Assembly (NCBI GenBank): GCA_028695395.1
Contig: JAQVJB010000008.1
Coordinates: 1-11,908, forward strand
Origin: Actinomycetota bacterium
Lineage (GTDB): Bacteria > Actinomycetota > Humimicrobiia > Humimicrobiales > Humimicrobiaceae
Direction of reading: 5' to 3'
Length of the DNA: 11,908 nucleotides
The position numbers and the translations under genes were made by a program. The notes under the pieces were generated by a model. The model was not told where the DNA came from and did no database searches. It saw only the letters and a program-made list of their open reading frames with translations. Each line of letters opens with the position of its first letter. Within the stretch, counting starts at the first letter, position 1. Shown one piece after another: positions 1-7,494 of the stretch.

Positions 1-671
1 GTTTTCTTTTCACTTAGGATGCCGGATATCTCTGTTTTCTTCTGCTCAGCTTGCGTTACCAGTTTTTCAAGATTACTTTTTTGTTCATTCTGTGTTTTCT
101 GCAGTTCCATAATACTTTGCTGAACACTTAAAGTTGCATTTTTCTTATCTTTTATTTCCTCTATTATTACTGCATCCTGGTCAGCAAGCAGATTCATTAA
201 TTTCAGTTTGGATAAAAGTTCAGTAAAGCTTTGTGCTTTAAAAATAACATCAAGTATATTGGTATTTCCATTTTTATATATTGCAGAAACTCTATTATTT
301 AGTATTGCAGATTTTGCGTCAAGTTCTTTGCTGATTTCTATAAGTTCATTTTCTTTGACTGCAAGATCGACTGTAGTTTTATCTATATTGCTCTTGACAT
401 CTGCAAGGCTTGAATTTAAATCATTAAGTTGATCAAGGCTAGAAACTAGCTGGTCTTCGACTTTGTTTACCTGGCCAAGATATTCCTGTTCTTTTTTCTT
501 GGCATCTTCTATTTTCTTCTTTGTCTCTTCCTTTTCCTTTTTTATCTGCTCAAGCTGATCTTCAAGGGAGCCTGCAGACAAAGAAGAAACAGGTATTATC
601 GAAAAGATAATAAAAATACATATAAAAATTGAAATTGCTACGATTAAATTGCTTCTTTTTTTCATAATCAT
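1..671 (-). CDS. Secreted coiled-coil murein hydrolase or hydrolase activator (PcsB/CwlO/EnvC-like), 3' end missing
   Basis: The reading frame is open from an ATG at 671 to the left edge, giving 223 residues without a stop; the C-terminus lies outside the window. Residues 4-33 form a signal peptide: KKR, a hydrophobic core, then a likely cleavage site after LSA (residue 33). Residues 35-125 and 165-223 are charged heptad-like helix rich in K, E and Q. Between them, about residues 127-165 (NRVSAIYKNG..., then a sequence ending near LLADQD) match the helical hairpin I know from PcsB- and CwlO-type proteins. Such proteins are exported, bind the outer loop of FtsX and are switched on by FtsEX to cut peptidoglycan during division. 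The start lies 8 bp after the ftsX stop, with a weak GAAGG about 13 bases upstream; a second ATG at 665 is possible. The catalytic domain (M23, NlpC/P60 or CHAP, or a degenerate version) cannot be seen, so enzyme versus activator is undecided. Confidence 0.8.
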   Translation of the reverse strand, partial: MIMKKRSNLIVAISIFICIFIIFSIIPVSSLSAGSLEDQLEQIKKEKEETKKKIEDAKKKEQEYLGQVNKVEDQLVSSLDQLNDLNSSLADVKSNIDKTTVDLAVKENELIEISKELDAKSAILNNRVSAIYKNGNTNILDVIFKAQSFTELLSKLKLMNLLADQDAVIIEEIKDKKNATLSVQQSIMELQKTQNEQKSNLEKLVTQAEQKKTEISGILSEKK

Positions 672-679
672 GAACTATA

Positions 680-1597
680 TTATACCTTCAAATATCTCCT
701 TAATGCAAACCCGCTGCTAAGAAGGCCTATGAGGATTCCAAGCAGTATAATTGCAAGATAAATAAATATAATTACATTATTTGTGCCCAGTAGCGCAAGA
801 TTTTTTATTCTCATTGTTTCAACAAGTGCAGTTTCACCTTTTATAAGAAGAAATCTGTTCAGGAAATAAAGAAGCAGAACCGCAATGCTGCCGCCTACAA
901 AGCCTTCAAATGACCCCTCAAAAAGGAAGGGCGCTCTTACATACCAGTTTGTCGCACCGACAAGTTTCATTACCTCTATTTCTTTTCTTCTTGCATATAT
1001 TGAGAGCCTGATTGTATTAAAAATTAAAACCATTGTCGCTAAGACGAGAATAATTATTATAAGCAAGGCAATAGTTCCGGTAACTGCAGTAATAGAGAAT
1101 AATTTTTTAACATAATTTCTACCATATATAACTTCGTCTACGCCTTCGATATTGCCTCCATCCTTATCAACGAACCTTAAAGCTACCTGTTCGATTTTCT
1201 GTGGATCTTTTAACCTTATTTCAAAGGATGCCGGCAAAGGATTACCCTGTATTTCTTTTAGGATATCACTGCCTTCATTTTGTGTCTTGAACCTCTCAAG
1301 CGCCTGATCCTTTGAAATAAAAATCACTTCCTCGACTTCCGGCCAGTCTTTTATCTCATCCTCTATATATACTTTTAAATCATCTGATATATTATCTTTT
1401 AGATAAACAGCTATTTCTACCTGGCTCTCAATGGAACTTAAAACACTTTGTATATCAAAAACAATTATCGAAAAAACTCCAACTATGAATAAAGTAATTG
1501 CAACTGTGGTAATAGCAGTAAATCCCATTAGAAAATTTCTTCTCAGGCTGGAAAAAGTTTCCCCAAAAATATGTTTAGGTCTGAATACCAGGCTCAA
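680..1597 (-). CDS. ftsX: Cell division ABC transporter-like permease FtsX
   Basis: A 305-residue membrane protein of normal FtsX length. It has an N-terminal cytoplasmic segment (1-21, including FRPKHIFGETFSSLRRN), TM1 at about 22-48, an extracytoplasmic domain at 49-165, TM2 at about 167-194, a basic cytoplasmic loop (RLSIYARRKEIEVMKLVGAT, about 197-216), TM3 at about 225-251 and TM4 at about 274-298. This four-TM layout with one large outer domain after TM1 is the FtsX pattern. With FtsE it forms a complex that relays ATP hydrolysis to extracellular peptidoglycan hydrolases at the division site. Its start is TTG, sharing four bases (TTGA, 1597-1594) with the ftsE stop, preceded by AGGGG ten bases upstream; this indicates translational coupling. 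No in-frame ATG lies near the N-terminus. The next gene encodes the likely secreted partner. Confidence 0.95.
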   Translation of the reverse strand: MSLVFRPKHIFGETFSSLRRNFLMGFTAITTVAITLFIVGVFSIIVFDIQSVLSSIESQVEIAVYLKDNISDDLKVYIEDEIKDWPEVEEVIFISKDQALERFKTQNEGSDILKEIQGNPLPASFEIRLKDPQKIEQVALRFVDKDGGNIEGVDEVIYGRNYVKKLFSITAVTGTIALLIIIILVLATMVLIFNTIRLSIYARRKEIEVMKLVGATNWYVRAPFLFEGSFEGFVGGSIAVLLLYFLNRFLLIKGETALVETMRIKNLALLGTNNVIIFIYLAIILLGILIGLLSSGFALRRYLKV

Positions 1598-2280
1598 GAT
1601 CCGTACACCCCTCTTCTCTGATCCCTTATGATTATTCCGTCTTCAAGTTCAACGACTCTTCTTCTCATTGCATTTACGATTGATTTTTCATGTGTTGCCA
1701 TTACTACTGTTGTACCTATCAGGTTTATTCTGGAAAGCAATTTCATTATTCCATCCGAGGTTGCAGGGTCGAGGTTTCCTGTAGGTTCATCAGCCAGCAA
1801 TATAGGCGGCCTGTTTACAAATGCCCTTGCGATACATACCCTCTGCTGTTCTCCACCTGAAAGCTGATGTGGAAGAGAATCCATTTTATTGAAAAGCCCT
1901 ACAAGTTTTAATACCTGCGGGACCTGGGCTTTGATTATATAATTCGGTTTGCCGATTACTTCCAGGGCAAATGCGATATTTTCAAACACGGTTCTATCGG
2001 AAAGAAGTTTATAATCCTGAAAAATACATCCGATATTCCTTCTGAGCTGCGGTATCCTGTTATTTTTCAAATTGCATATATTTCTCCCTGCAATAAATAT
2101 TGTTCCGTTTGTTGAAGAGATTTCTTTTATAAGAAGTTTTATAAATGTTGATTTGCCGGAACCGCTGGGGCCTACCATAAAAACAAATTCACCTTTTTTT
2201 ATAACAAGGTTTATATCTTTGAGGGCAACGGAATCATTATCATATATTTTGCTTACATTTCTAAATTCAATCATATTCAT
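1594..2280 (-). CDS. ftsE: Cell division ATP-binding protein FtsE
   Basis: A 228-residue ABC ATPase of standard FtsE length. Visible motifs are Walker A GPSGSGKST (37-45), Q-loop Gln88 in CIFQDYKLL, signature LSGGEQQR (140-147), Walker B ILLADEPTGNLD (160-171, with Asp164 and Glu165) and the H-loop His197 in ATHEK. The IFQDYKLL segment and the 'VGPSGSGKST' context are typical of FtsE rather than of nutrient importers. It powers the FtsEX complex on the cytoplasmic face of the membrane. The ATG at 2280 follows AAGG at a spacing of about nine bases; a second ATG at 2274 is two codons inside. The gene lies 91 bp after prfB and overlaps ftsX by four bases, so ftsE and ftsX are almost certainly co-translated. 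Confidence 0.96.
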   Translation of the reverse strand: MNMIEFRNVSKIYDNDSVALKDINLVIKKGEFVFMVGPSGSGKSTFIKLLIKEISSTNGTIFIAGRNICNLKNNRIPQLRRNIGCIFQDYKLLSDRTVFENIAFALEVIGKPNYIIKAQVPQVLKLVGLFNKMDSLPHQLSGGEQQRVCIARAFVNRPPILLADEPTGNLDPATSDGIMKLLSRINLIGTTVVMATHEKSIVNAMRRRVVELEDGIIIRDQRRGVYGS

Positions 2281-2371
2281 AGTTAAGAACCTTGCTGGGC
2301 AAACTTTAAAAATAAAAGTCCAAAAATTCTAAAAAGGATATTAACATAATGGCATTATATAGTCCATAAAT
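2281..2371 (-). promoter_or_regulatory. prfB-ftsE intergenic gap with a possible -10 element
   Basis: This 91 bp gap is the longest in the window. On the minus strand it carries a perfect TATAAT at 2359-2354, but the hexamer 17 bases upstream (AACAAA) is a poor -35, so an internal promoter for ftsEX is only possible. I see no stem-loop followed by a T-run that would end prfB transcription. The rest is AT-rich without evident structure. Confidence 0.25.
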
Positions 2372-3494
2372 TTAGCTTTGTTTTATATTATTTTCAAGGT
2401 AAGATTTAATAAATATGTCTATATCTCCATCAAGAACTGAGTTTACATCACCGACTTCTGTATTAGTTCTGTGGTCTTTAATCATCTGATATGGCTGGAG
2501 GACATAACTTCTTATCTGGCTTCCCCAACCGATATCTTTTTTTTCTCCTCTTATTCCTTCTATTTCGTCCATCTTCTTTTTTATTTCAATTTCATAAAGT
2601 TTTGACCTGAGTATTTTCATCGCTGTTTCCTTATTCATCAGCTGAGATCTTTCGTTCTGGCAGGAAACTATTATTCCTGTCGGAATATGGGTTATTCTTA
2701 CAGCAGAATCTGTAACATTGACATGCTGTCCGCCGGCTCCAGTTGAGCGATAGGTATCTATTTTTAAATCTTCCTTGTTTATATCAAGCTCTATATTATC
2801 TTCTATAAGCGGAATTACATCAACTGCAGCAAAAGATGTGTGTCTTCTCTTTGAAGAATCAAAAGGACTTATCCGTACCAATCTGTGCACTCCCTTTTCT
2901 GACTTTAAAAGACCGTAAGCATTATTTCCGGAAACAGTGAAAGTAACACTTTTTATTCCAGCTTCTTCACCGGGAAGATAATCGGTGATTTTATAGCTGA
3001 GTTTCTTTTTTTCAATCCATCTTGTGTACATCCTGAGAAGCATTTCCACCCAGTCATGAGATTCTGTACCTCCGGCTCCAGGATGAATATTTACTACTGC
3101 AGGATTATTGTCATAAGGTCCGCTTAGGAGTAATTTTTCCTCAGTAAGGCTTATAAGTCGTTTAATTTCTGAAATATTCTGTTCAAGCTCATCTTTAATA
3201 GCGGCATCATTTTCTATAATTAATATGTCTGCTGCCGCTTTAGCTTCTTCAAGCTTTTCATGCATATTTTTATCAAGTCCAATATCATCTTTGAGATTAT
3301 TTATTTCCTGCATGGTATTTTGAGCTTTCTCATAATCGTCCCAGAAACCATCTTTAACAGCCGACAGATTTAATTTTTTTATCTGCTCTTTTTTGCTTTC
3401 TATTTCAAAGACAACCTCTCAGATATTCAATCTTGTCTTCAAGCTCTTTTAAAAGCTCTCCATATTGTACTTCTTCGTTTTGAATTTCATTCAT
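2372..3494 (-). CDS. prfB: Peptide chain release factor 2 (RF2), expressed by programmed +1 frameshift
   Basis: Two overlapping frames make one protein. Frame 0 starts at ATG 3494 (SD AGAAGG at 3507-3502) and runs 29 codons to an in-frame UGA at 3407-3405. After a +1 slip on CTT the reading continues GAA-ATA-GAA and is open to TAA at 2372, giving 29 + 344 = 373 residues, close to the usual RF2 size. In full-length numbering, the stop-codon recognition tripeptide SPF, which is the RF2 type (RF1 has PxT), is at 209-211. The peptidyl-tRNA hydrolysis motif GGQ is at 254-256, within STGAGGQHVNVTDSAVR. RF2 ends translation at UAA and UGA. Scarce RF2 lets the ribosome shift and make more RF2, a well-known autoregulatory loop. 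UGA is a real stop nearby (ftsE, mtnA and the isomerase), so RF2 has substrates. The gene starts 22 bp after secA. An annotation starting at 3313 would lose 60 residues. Confidence 0.97.
3405..3420 (-). promoter_or_regulatory. prfB programmed +1 frameshift site (internal SD + CUU UGA)
   Basis: On the minus strand the site reads GAGAGGT-TGT-CTT-TGA-A. The CTT slippery codon is followed directly by TGA (3407-3405). An internal Shine-Dalgarno-like GAGGT (3418-3414) lies three bases before CTT, the same spacing as in the classical AGGGGGTATCTTTGA site of Escherichia coli. The base after TGA is A rather than the commoner C. The in-frame stop is codon 30, close to the codon 26 position in E. coli. 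Confidence 0.95.
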
Positions 3495-3516
3495 ATATCA
3501 ACCTTCTAAAATTTGT

Positions 3517-6057
3517 TTAAATATTTGAGCCGCAGCATTTTTTATATTTTTTTCCGCTCCCGCAGGGACAAGGATCGTTTCTGCCGACTTTTCCTTCTGC
3601 CTTTATAGGTTCTTTCTTTGGGGGAGCACCGTCTCCCGGTCCGCTTGCTGTTACATTTCTGTACTGCTTATCGTGCTCTTTCTCCTGCTCCTGTCCGGAA
3701 TATATTTTTGCATTATATAAAAGTCTTACAGTGTCGCTTTTAATTTCTTCTATCATATCCTTGAACAGGTGGAATGATTCATGCTTGTATTCCACCAGAG
3801 GATCGTGCTGTCCATATGATCTGAGTCCTATTCCTTCTTTAAGATAATCCATCTCAAGCAAGTGGTCCCGCCACCTGTTATCTATAACTGTAAGAATAAC
3901 TATTTTCTTAAGCTGCTTCATTATGCCTGGTCCGAATTCTTCTTCTCTTGATTTTAAAAGAAGTGCAGCTTTTGCAAAAATATCCTCTTTTAATATATTT
4001 CTGTTTATCTTGCCTGAAGACAGGCTATCTTTTTCTATAATTCCTTCTGAAATATCTTTTCCGAATATATTTATTAACTGATTCTTGTATTCATCTATAT
4101 CCCATTCCTCAAAATAAATATTCTGGTCAAGATGCTTATCAAAAATCTGGCTTATTATATCTTTTATCATTTCGTTTGAAGAATCATCGAGGTCCTGTTC
4201 AAGTAGCGCTTTTTTTCTTCTTTCATATATCACTTCTCTTTGTTTGTTCATTACATCATCATATTCAAGCACATGCTTTCTTGATTCAAAATTTCTTGAT
4301 TCCACTTGTCTTTGAGCATTTTCAATCGAACGGTTTATTATAGGATGAGCTATAGGCATATCATCAGGGAAATTCATTCTTTCCATCAGGGAGCTTATTC
4401 GGTCAGAACCGAATAGTCTTAAAAGATCATCTTTGAGACTTAAATAAAACTGGCTTGAACCCGGGTCTCCCTGCCTTCCGCTTCTTCCCCTTAATTGATT
4501 GTCGATTCTCCTGGATTCATGCCTTTCAGTCCCCAGCACATGTAATCCCCCAAGATCAACTACTCCTTCACCAAGGACAATATCGGTTCCTCTTCCTGCC
4601 ATATTCGTTGAAATAGTAACAGATTTCGGCTGACCTGCTTTTGCAATTATTTCAGCTTCTTTTTCATGATACCTGGCATTAAGTACTTCGTGAGGTATTC
4701 CCTCTCTTTTCAGCATCTCGCTTAACAATTCTGACTTTTCAATGGATATAGTACCTACAAGCACGGGCTGTCCATTTGCATATCTGTGTTTAATATCTTC
4801 AACAACTGCTTTAAATTTTGTTTCTTCGGCTTTATAGATTAAGTCAGGCATATCATTTCTTATCATCGGCATATTTGTCGGTATTACTACGGTTTCAAGC
4901 TTATATATATGCCTGAATTCCTCAGCTTCAGTAAGTGCTGTCCCGGTCATGCCGGCAAGCTTTTCATACATCCTGAAATAATTCTGTATAGTTACTGTTG
5001 CCAGTGTCTGGTTCTCTTCCTTTATCCTCACGTTTTCCTTAGCTTCAATCGCCTGATGCAAGCCTTCACTATAACGCCTGCCATCAAGAATACGTCCTGT
5101 AAACTCATCTACAATCAGTACTTCTCCATTTTTAATGATATAGTCGACATCTTTTTTAAATAAGTGATAAGCTTTAAGAGCCTGGTTTAAGGCATGGATA
5201 TACAGATAATTGGAGGGGTCATATATATTTTCTATTCCTGTAATTTTCTCTACTTTCAGCACCCCTTCTTCAGTAATTGCCGCACTTTTTTGTTTTTCAT
5301 CTATTTCAAAATCAATATCTTTTTCAAGTTTGGGGACTATCTTCGCCATTCTTTTATAAAGCTCTGTTGATTTGTAAGGAACCCCGGAAATAATCAAGGG
5401 AGTTCTTGCTTCATCTATCAATATACTGTCAACTTCATCGACTATGGCAAAATTATGTTCTTTCTGCACCATCATTTCTTTTGAAGTCACCATATTATCC
5501 CTTAGATAATCAAACCCGAACTCATTATTTGTGCCATAAACAACATCACATGAGTAAGCATTAATCTTATCCTTGCTGTCCTGGCTGTTTTGTAAAAGCC
5601 CTACGCTCATGCCAAGCATATTATAGACTTTACCCATCCACTCGCTATCTCTTTTGGCAAGATAATCATTGACTGTTACAATATGGCAGCTTTTGCCTGT
5701 AAAAGAATTAAGATATGCAGGAAGAGTTGCGACAAGGGTTTTCCCTTCACCTGTCTTCATCTCAGCTATCTTTCCTTCAAAAAGAACTACACCTCCCAAA
5801 AGCTGGACGTCAAAATGCCTCATTCCAAGTGCTCTTTTTGCTGCCTCCCTTGCAACAGCAAAAGCTTCAGGCATAATATTTTCAAGAGATTCACCTTTTT
5901 CATATCTGGACTTAAACTGAACTTTTTTTTCTTTTATATCAGTATCCGAAAGTTTGCTTATCTCTTGCTCAAGCTCATTTATGCTGGATATGATTAAATC
6001 ATATTTTTTAATTGCTTTTCCCTGACCAGCTTTAAGTAGATTTTGTAATTTAAACAT
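3517..6057 (-). CDS. secA: Preprotein translocase ATPase SecA
   Basis: SecA drives secretory preproteins through SecYEG using ATP. From ATG 6057 the protein has 846 residues, normal for the family. In that numbering: Walker A MKTGEGKT (100-107), TVNDYLAKRD (128-137), Walker B region VDEVDSILIDEART (206-219), second nucleotide-binding fold GTISIEKSE (about 435-443), TNMAGRGTDI (484-493), LRGRSGRQGDPG (522-533), and the helical scaffold start LEYDDVMNKQR (597-607). The tail carries a zinc-binding SEC-C motif, CPCGSGKKYKKCC, with Cys 830, 832, 841 and 842; in known SecAs this contacts lipids and SecB or ribosomes. An upstream in-frame GTG at 6066 would add three residues. I prefer ATG 6057 because GGTGA (6067-6063) sits five bases before it and nothing SD-like precedes the GTG. 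It lies 30 bp after hpf and 22 bp before prfB. Confidence 0.97.
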   Translation of the reverse strand: MFKLQNLLKAGQGKAIKKYDLIISSINELEQEISKLSDTDIKEKKVQFKSRYEKGESLENIMPEAFAVAREAAKRALGMRHFDVQLLGGVVLFEGKIAEMKTGEGKTLVATLPAYLNSFTGKSCHIVTVNDYLAKRDSEWMGKVYNMLGMSVGLLQNSQDSKDKINAYSCDVVYGTNNEFGFDYLRDNMVTSKEMMVQKEHNFAIVDEVDSILIDEARTPLIISGVPYKSTELYKRMAKIVPKLEKDIDFEIDEKQKSAAITEEGVLKVEKITGIENIYDPSNYLYIHALNQALKAYHLFKKDVDYIIKNGEVLIVDEFTGRILDGRRYSEGLHQAIEAKENVRIKEENQTLATVTIQNYFRMYEKLAGMTGTALTEAEEFRHIYKLETVVIPTNMPMIRNDMPDLIYKAEETKFKAVVEDIKHRYANGQPVLVGTISIEKSELLSEMLKREGIPHEVLNARYHEKEAEIIAKAGQPKSVTISTNMAGRGTDIVLGEGVVDLGGLHVLGTERHESRRIDNQLRGRSGRQGDPGSSQFYLSLKDDLLRLFGSDRISSLMERMNFPDDMPIAHPIINRSIENAQRQVESRNFESRKHVLEYDDVMNKQREVIYERRKKALLEQDLDDSSNEMIKDIISQIFDKHLDQNIYFEEWDIDEYKNQLINIFGKDISEGIIEKDSLSSGKINRNILKEDIFAKAALLLKSREEEFGPGIMKQLKKIVILTVIDNRWRDHLLEMDYLKEGIGLRSYGQHDPLVEYKHESFHLFKDMIEEIKSDTVRLLYNAKIYSGQEQEKEHDKQYRNVTASGPGDGAPPKKEPIKAEGKVGRNDPCPCGSGKKYKKCCGSNI

Positions 6058-6087
6058 AAAATTCACCAGATCATTTTAATAATTTAT

Positions 6088-6636
6088 TTAAGATTGTGGT
6101 TCAATCAAACCATAATTTGTATCTTTTCTTTTATAAATAACAGACGTTTTCCCTGTTTCAGCGTTTATAAAGACAAAAAAATCATGTCCAAGAAGCTCCA
6201 TCTGCAAAGAAGCTTCTTCAGGTGTCATTGGTTTTATTGCAAATTTCTTTACTTTTACTATTTCCCTTAAATCCTCATCGCCTGCAAATGATTGCTGAGC
6301 CAGGTTATTTTTAACTTCTGCGGGTTTTCTGCTTTTCTGTATCATTTTATTTTTATATCTTTTGACCTGCCTTTCAATCTTACCGCCTACTTTATCTATG
6401 GCTTCAAAGAAATCGGTTCCTGAATCAGCAGCTCTTATTACGGCTCTTGGAGTAAATATCGTTACCTCTGCTGTATTATTCAGGTTTATGCTTGGATTCT
6501 TTTCCATAGAAAGCTCTATCTCGGTTTTTACAGTCTTATCAAAAAATTTCTCAATCCTATTTTTAATTTTTTTCTCGGCATATTCCTTTAAATCATCGGT
6601 AAGGTTTACATTTCTGCTTTTGATTATAAATTCCAT
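6088..6636 (-). CDS. hpf: Ribosome hibernation promoting factor, long form
   Basis: A 182-residue protein of the long HPF class. Residues 1-100 form the S30AE/YfiA-type ribosome-binding domain (MEFIIKSRNVNLTDDLKEYA, the IRAADSGTDFFEAIDKV helix, then basic KIERQVKRYKNK). Residues 100-125 are a linker. Residues 127-180 form the C-terminal dimerisation domain, with the hallmark VKVKKFAIKPMTPEEASLQM and the HDFFVFINAETG strand. Long HPF binds the 30S decoding centre and pairs ribosomes into inactive 100S dimers in stationary phase or stress. The ATG is preceded by a strong AAGGAGGG (6648-6641). It sits directly before secA, as I recall from Bacillota and Actinobacteria. A TATAAT lies in the gap upstream, so growth-phase control from its own promoter is plausible. 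Confidence 0.95.
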   Translation of the reverse strand: MEFIIKSRNVNLTDDLKEYAEKKIKNRIEKFFDKTVKTEIELSMEKNPSINLNNTAEVTIFTPRAVIRAADSGTDFFEAIDKVGGKIERQVKRYKNKMIQKSRKPAEVKNNLAQQSFAGDEDLREIVKVKKFAIKPMTPEEASLQMELLGHDFFVFINAETGKTSVIYKRKDTNYGLIEPQS

Positions 6637-6719
6637 TTTGCCCTCCTTATCATGCTAAACGAACATTATATAATTAAAATAAAAAAAATCACTTATTTAT
6701 TTAAAACTTTATTTTCATT
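6637..6719 (-). promoter_or_regulatory. comF-hpf gap: possible hpf promoter and strong RBS
   Basis: This 83 bp gap is very AT-rich on the minus strand. It contains a perfect TATAAT at 6670-6665, 28 bases before the start codon, but no good TTGACA match 16-18 bases upstream (AGTGAT at 17). A run of eight T (6688-6681) precedes it without a stem, so it does not look like an intrinsic terminator. AAGGAGGG at 6648-6641 is the best SD of the window. An alternative sigma factor without a standard -35 is possible but not shown. Confidence 0.35.
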
Positions 6720-7460
6720 TTATAAATTTACTCTTGCCAGAGTTATAGCAAATATTTTATCAGCCATTCCTCTCTTTAGAGCATATGCGACTTCATTAAT
6801 AGTGCTGCCGGTTGTTATTACATCATCGATTAGCAAAATATTTTTCCTGTAATAAAGCAGGGGATCTCTGGTTTTAAAAACATTCTTCAGGTTAAATAAT
6901 CTTTCATTTTGATCAAGTTTCTGCTGCTTTAAAGTTTTCCTTAATTTTATTATATTATCTGCAAAAGGTATCCCTGTTAATTCAGCAAGCCTGGCTGAAA
7001 GTATTTTCATGTGATTGCTTTCGCTATCTTCCTGATTCCCGAAGTTATTTTCCTGTCCATTAATAAAATCAGGGACTGTTTCAATATAATCGATATCCTG
7101 ACCTGAAAAATGTTTATTAATCAATTCTTTTAAAAAACTGGCAAGTTCAGAAGAAATTGAATAAATCTTATTATATTTAAAGCTGATTATCGATTTTTTG
7201 ATAAGTCCTTCATAAATTCCGAAACTTCTCAATCTGTAGAAGCTAAAATGCTTATCTTTACAGAAATTACAAAAAGTATTTGAAATATTGCTCTCAGCTG
7301 ATAAAGAGCCGCAATAATTGCAGATATTCCCTTTTATCTTATTTATTTTTTTTACACAATCAGAACAAAGATAACCTGAGCATAATTCTCCACAATTCAA
7401 GCATGTCTGAGGAGAAAAAAAATTTTTGCATAAATTACTGATGAAATTATAAAAGTTCAA
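6720..7460 (-). CDS. ComF-family protein (zinc-ribbon plus phosphoribosyltransferase-like fold)
   Basis: A 246-residue ComF/GntX-type protein. The N-terminus has zinc-binding Cys pairs (C20/C23, C32/C35, C47/C50, C64/C67). The C-terminus has the PRPP-binding loop ILLIDDVITTGST (208-220), and the family stretch LRKTLKQQKLDQNERLFNLKNVF is at 173-195. In competent bacteria ComFC helps take up DNA; in others the role is unclear. The middle is odd: where the family normally has a P-V-P-L segment ending in GFNQ, this protein reads TVPDFINGQENNFGNQEDSESN (128-149), longer and acidic. The start is TTG at 7460, 34 bp after the preceding gene. GAGGT lies 18 bases upstream, which is far for an SD, so the start is less certain, though the N-terminus aligns with the usual family beginning. 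No other competence gene is in view. Confidence 0.88.
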   Translation of the reverse strand: MNFYNFISNLCKNFFSPQTCLNCGELCSGYLCSDCVKKINKIKGNICNYCGSLSAESNISNTFCNFCKDKHFSFYRLRSFGIYEGLIKKSIISFKYNKIYSISSELASFLKELINKHFSGQDIDYIETVPDFINGQENNFGNQEDSESNHMKILSARLAELTGIPFADNIIKLRKTLKQQKLDQNERLFNLKNVFKTRDPLLYYRKNILLIDDVITTGSTINEVAYALKRGMADKIFAITLARVNL

Positions 7461-7494
7461 TTTTTCTTTTTTTATAATACCTCTTTTTCTTTAA

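Noticed and set aside
208..432. Plus-strand 74-codon frame with a hydrophobic, signal-like start
   Set aside because: It is antisense to the coiled-coil gene, whose own frame is open across the whole region with a convincing signal peptide.
3405..3407. In-frame TGA in prfB as a disabling mutation or sequencing error
   Set aside because: The surrounding CTT-TGA, correctly spaced internal SD and clean +1 continuation match the known RF2 recoding site, so this is regulation and not a pseudogene.
5683..5997. Plus-strand 104-codon frame opposite secA
   Set aside because: It is a shadow of the SecA nucleotide-binding domain coding strand, with no SD and no family resemblance.
6681..6688. Run of eight T on the minus strand after comF as an intrinsic terminator
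   Set aside because: No GC-containing hairpin precedes it; the upstream bases are nearly all A and T without a stable stem.
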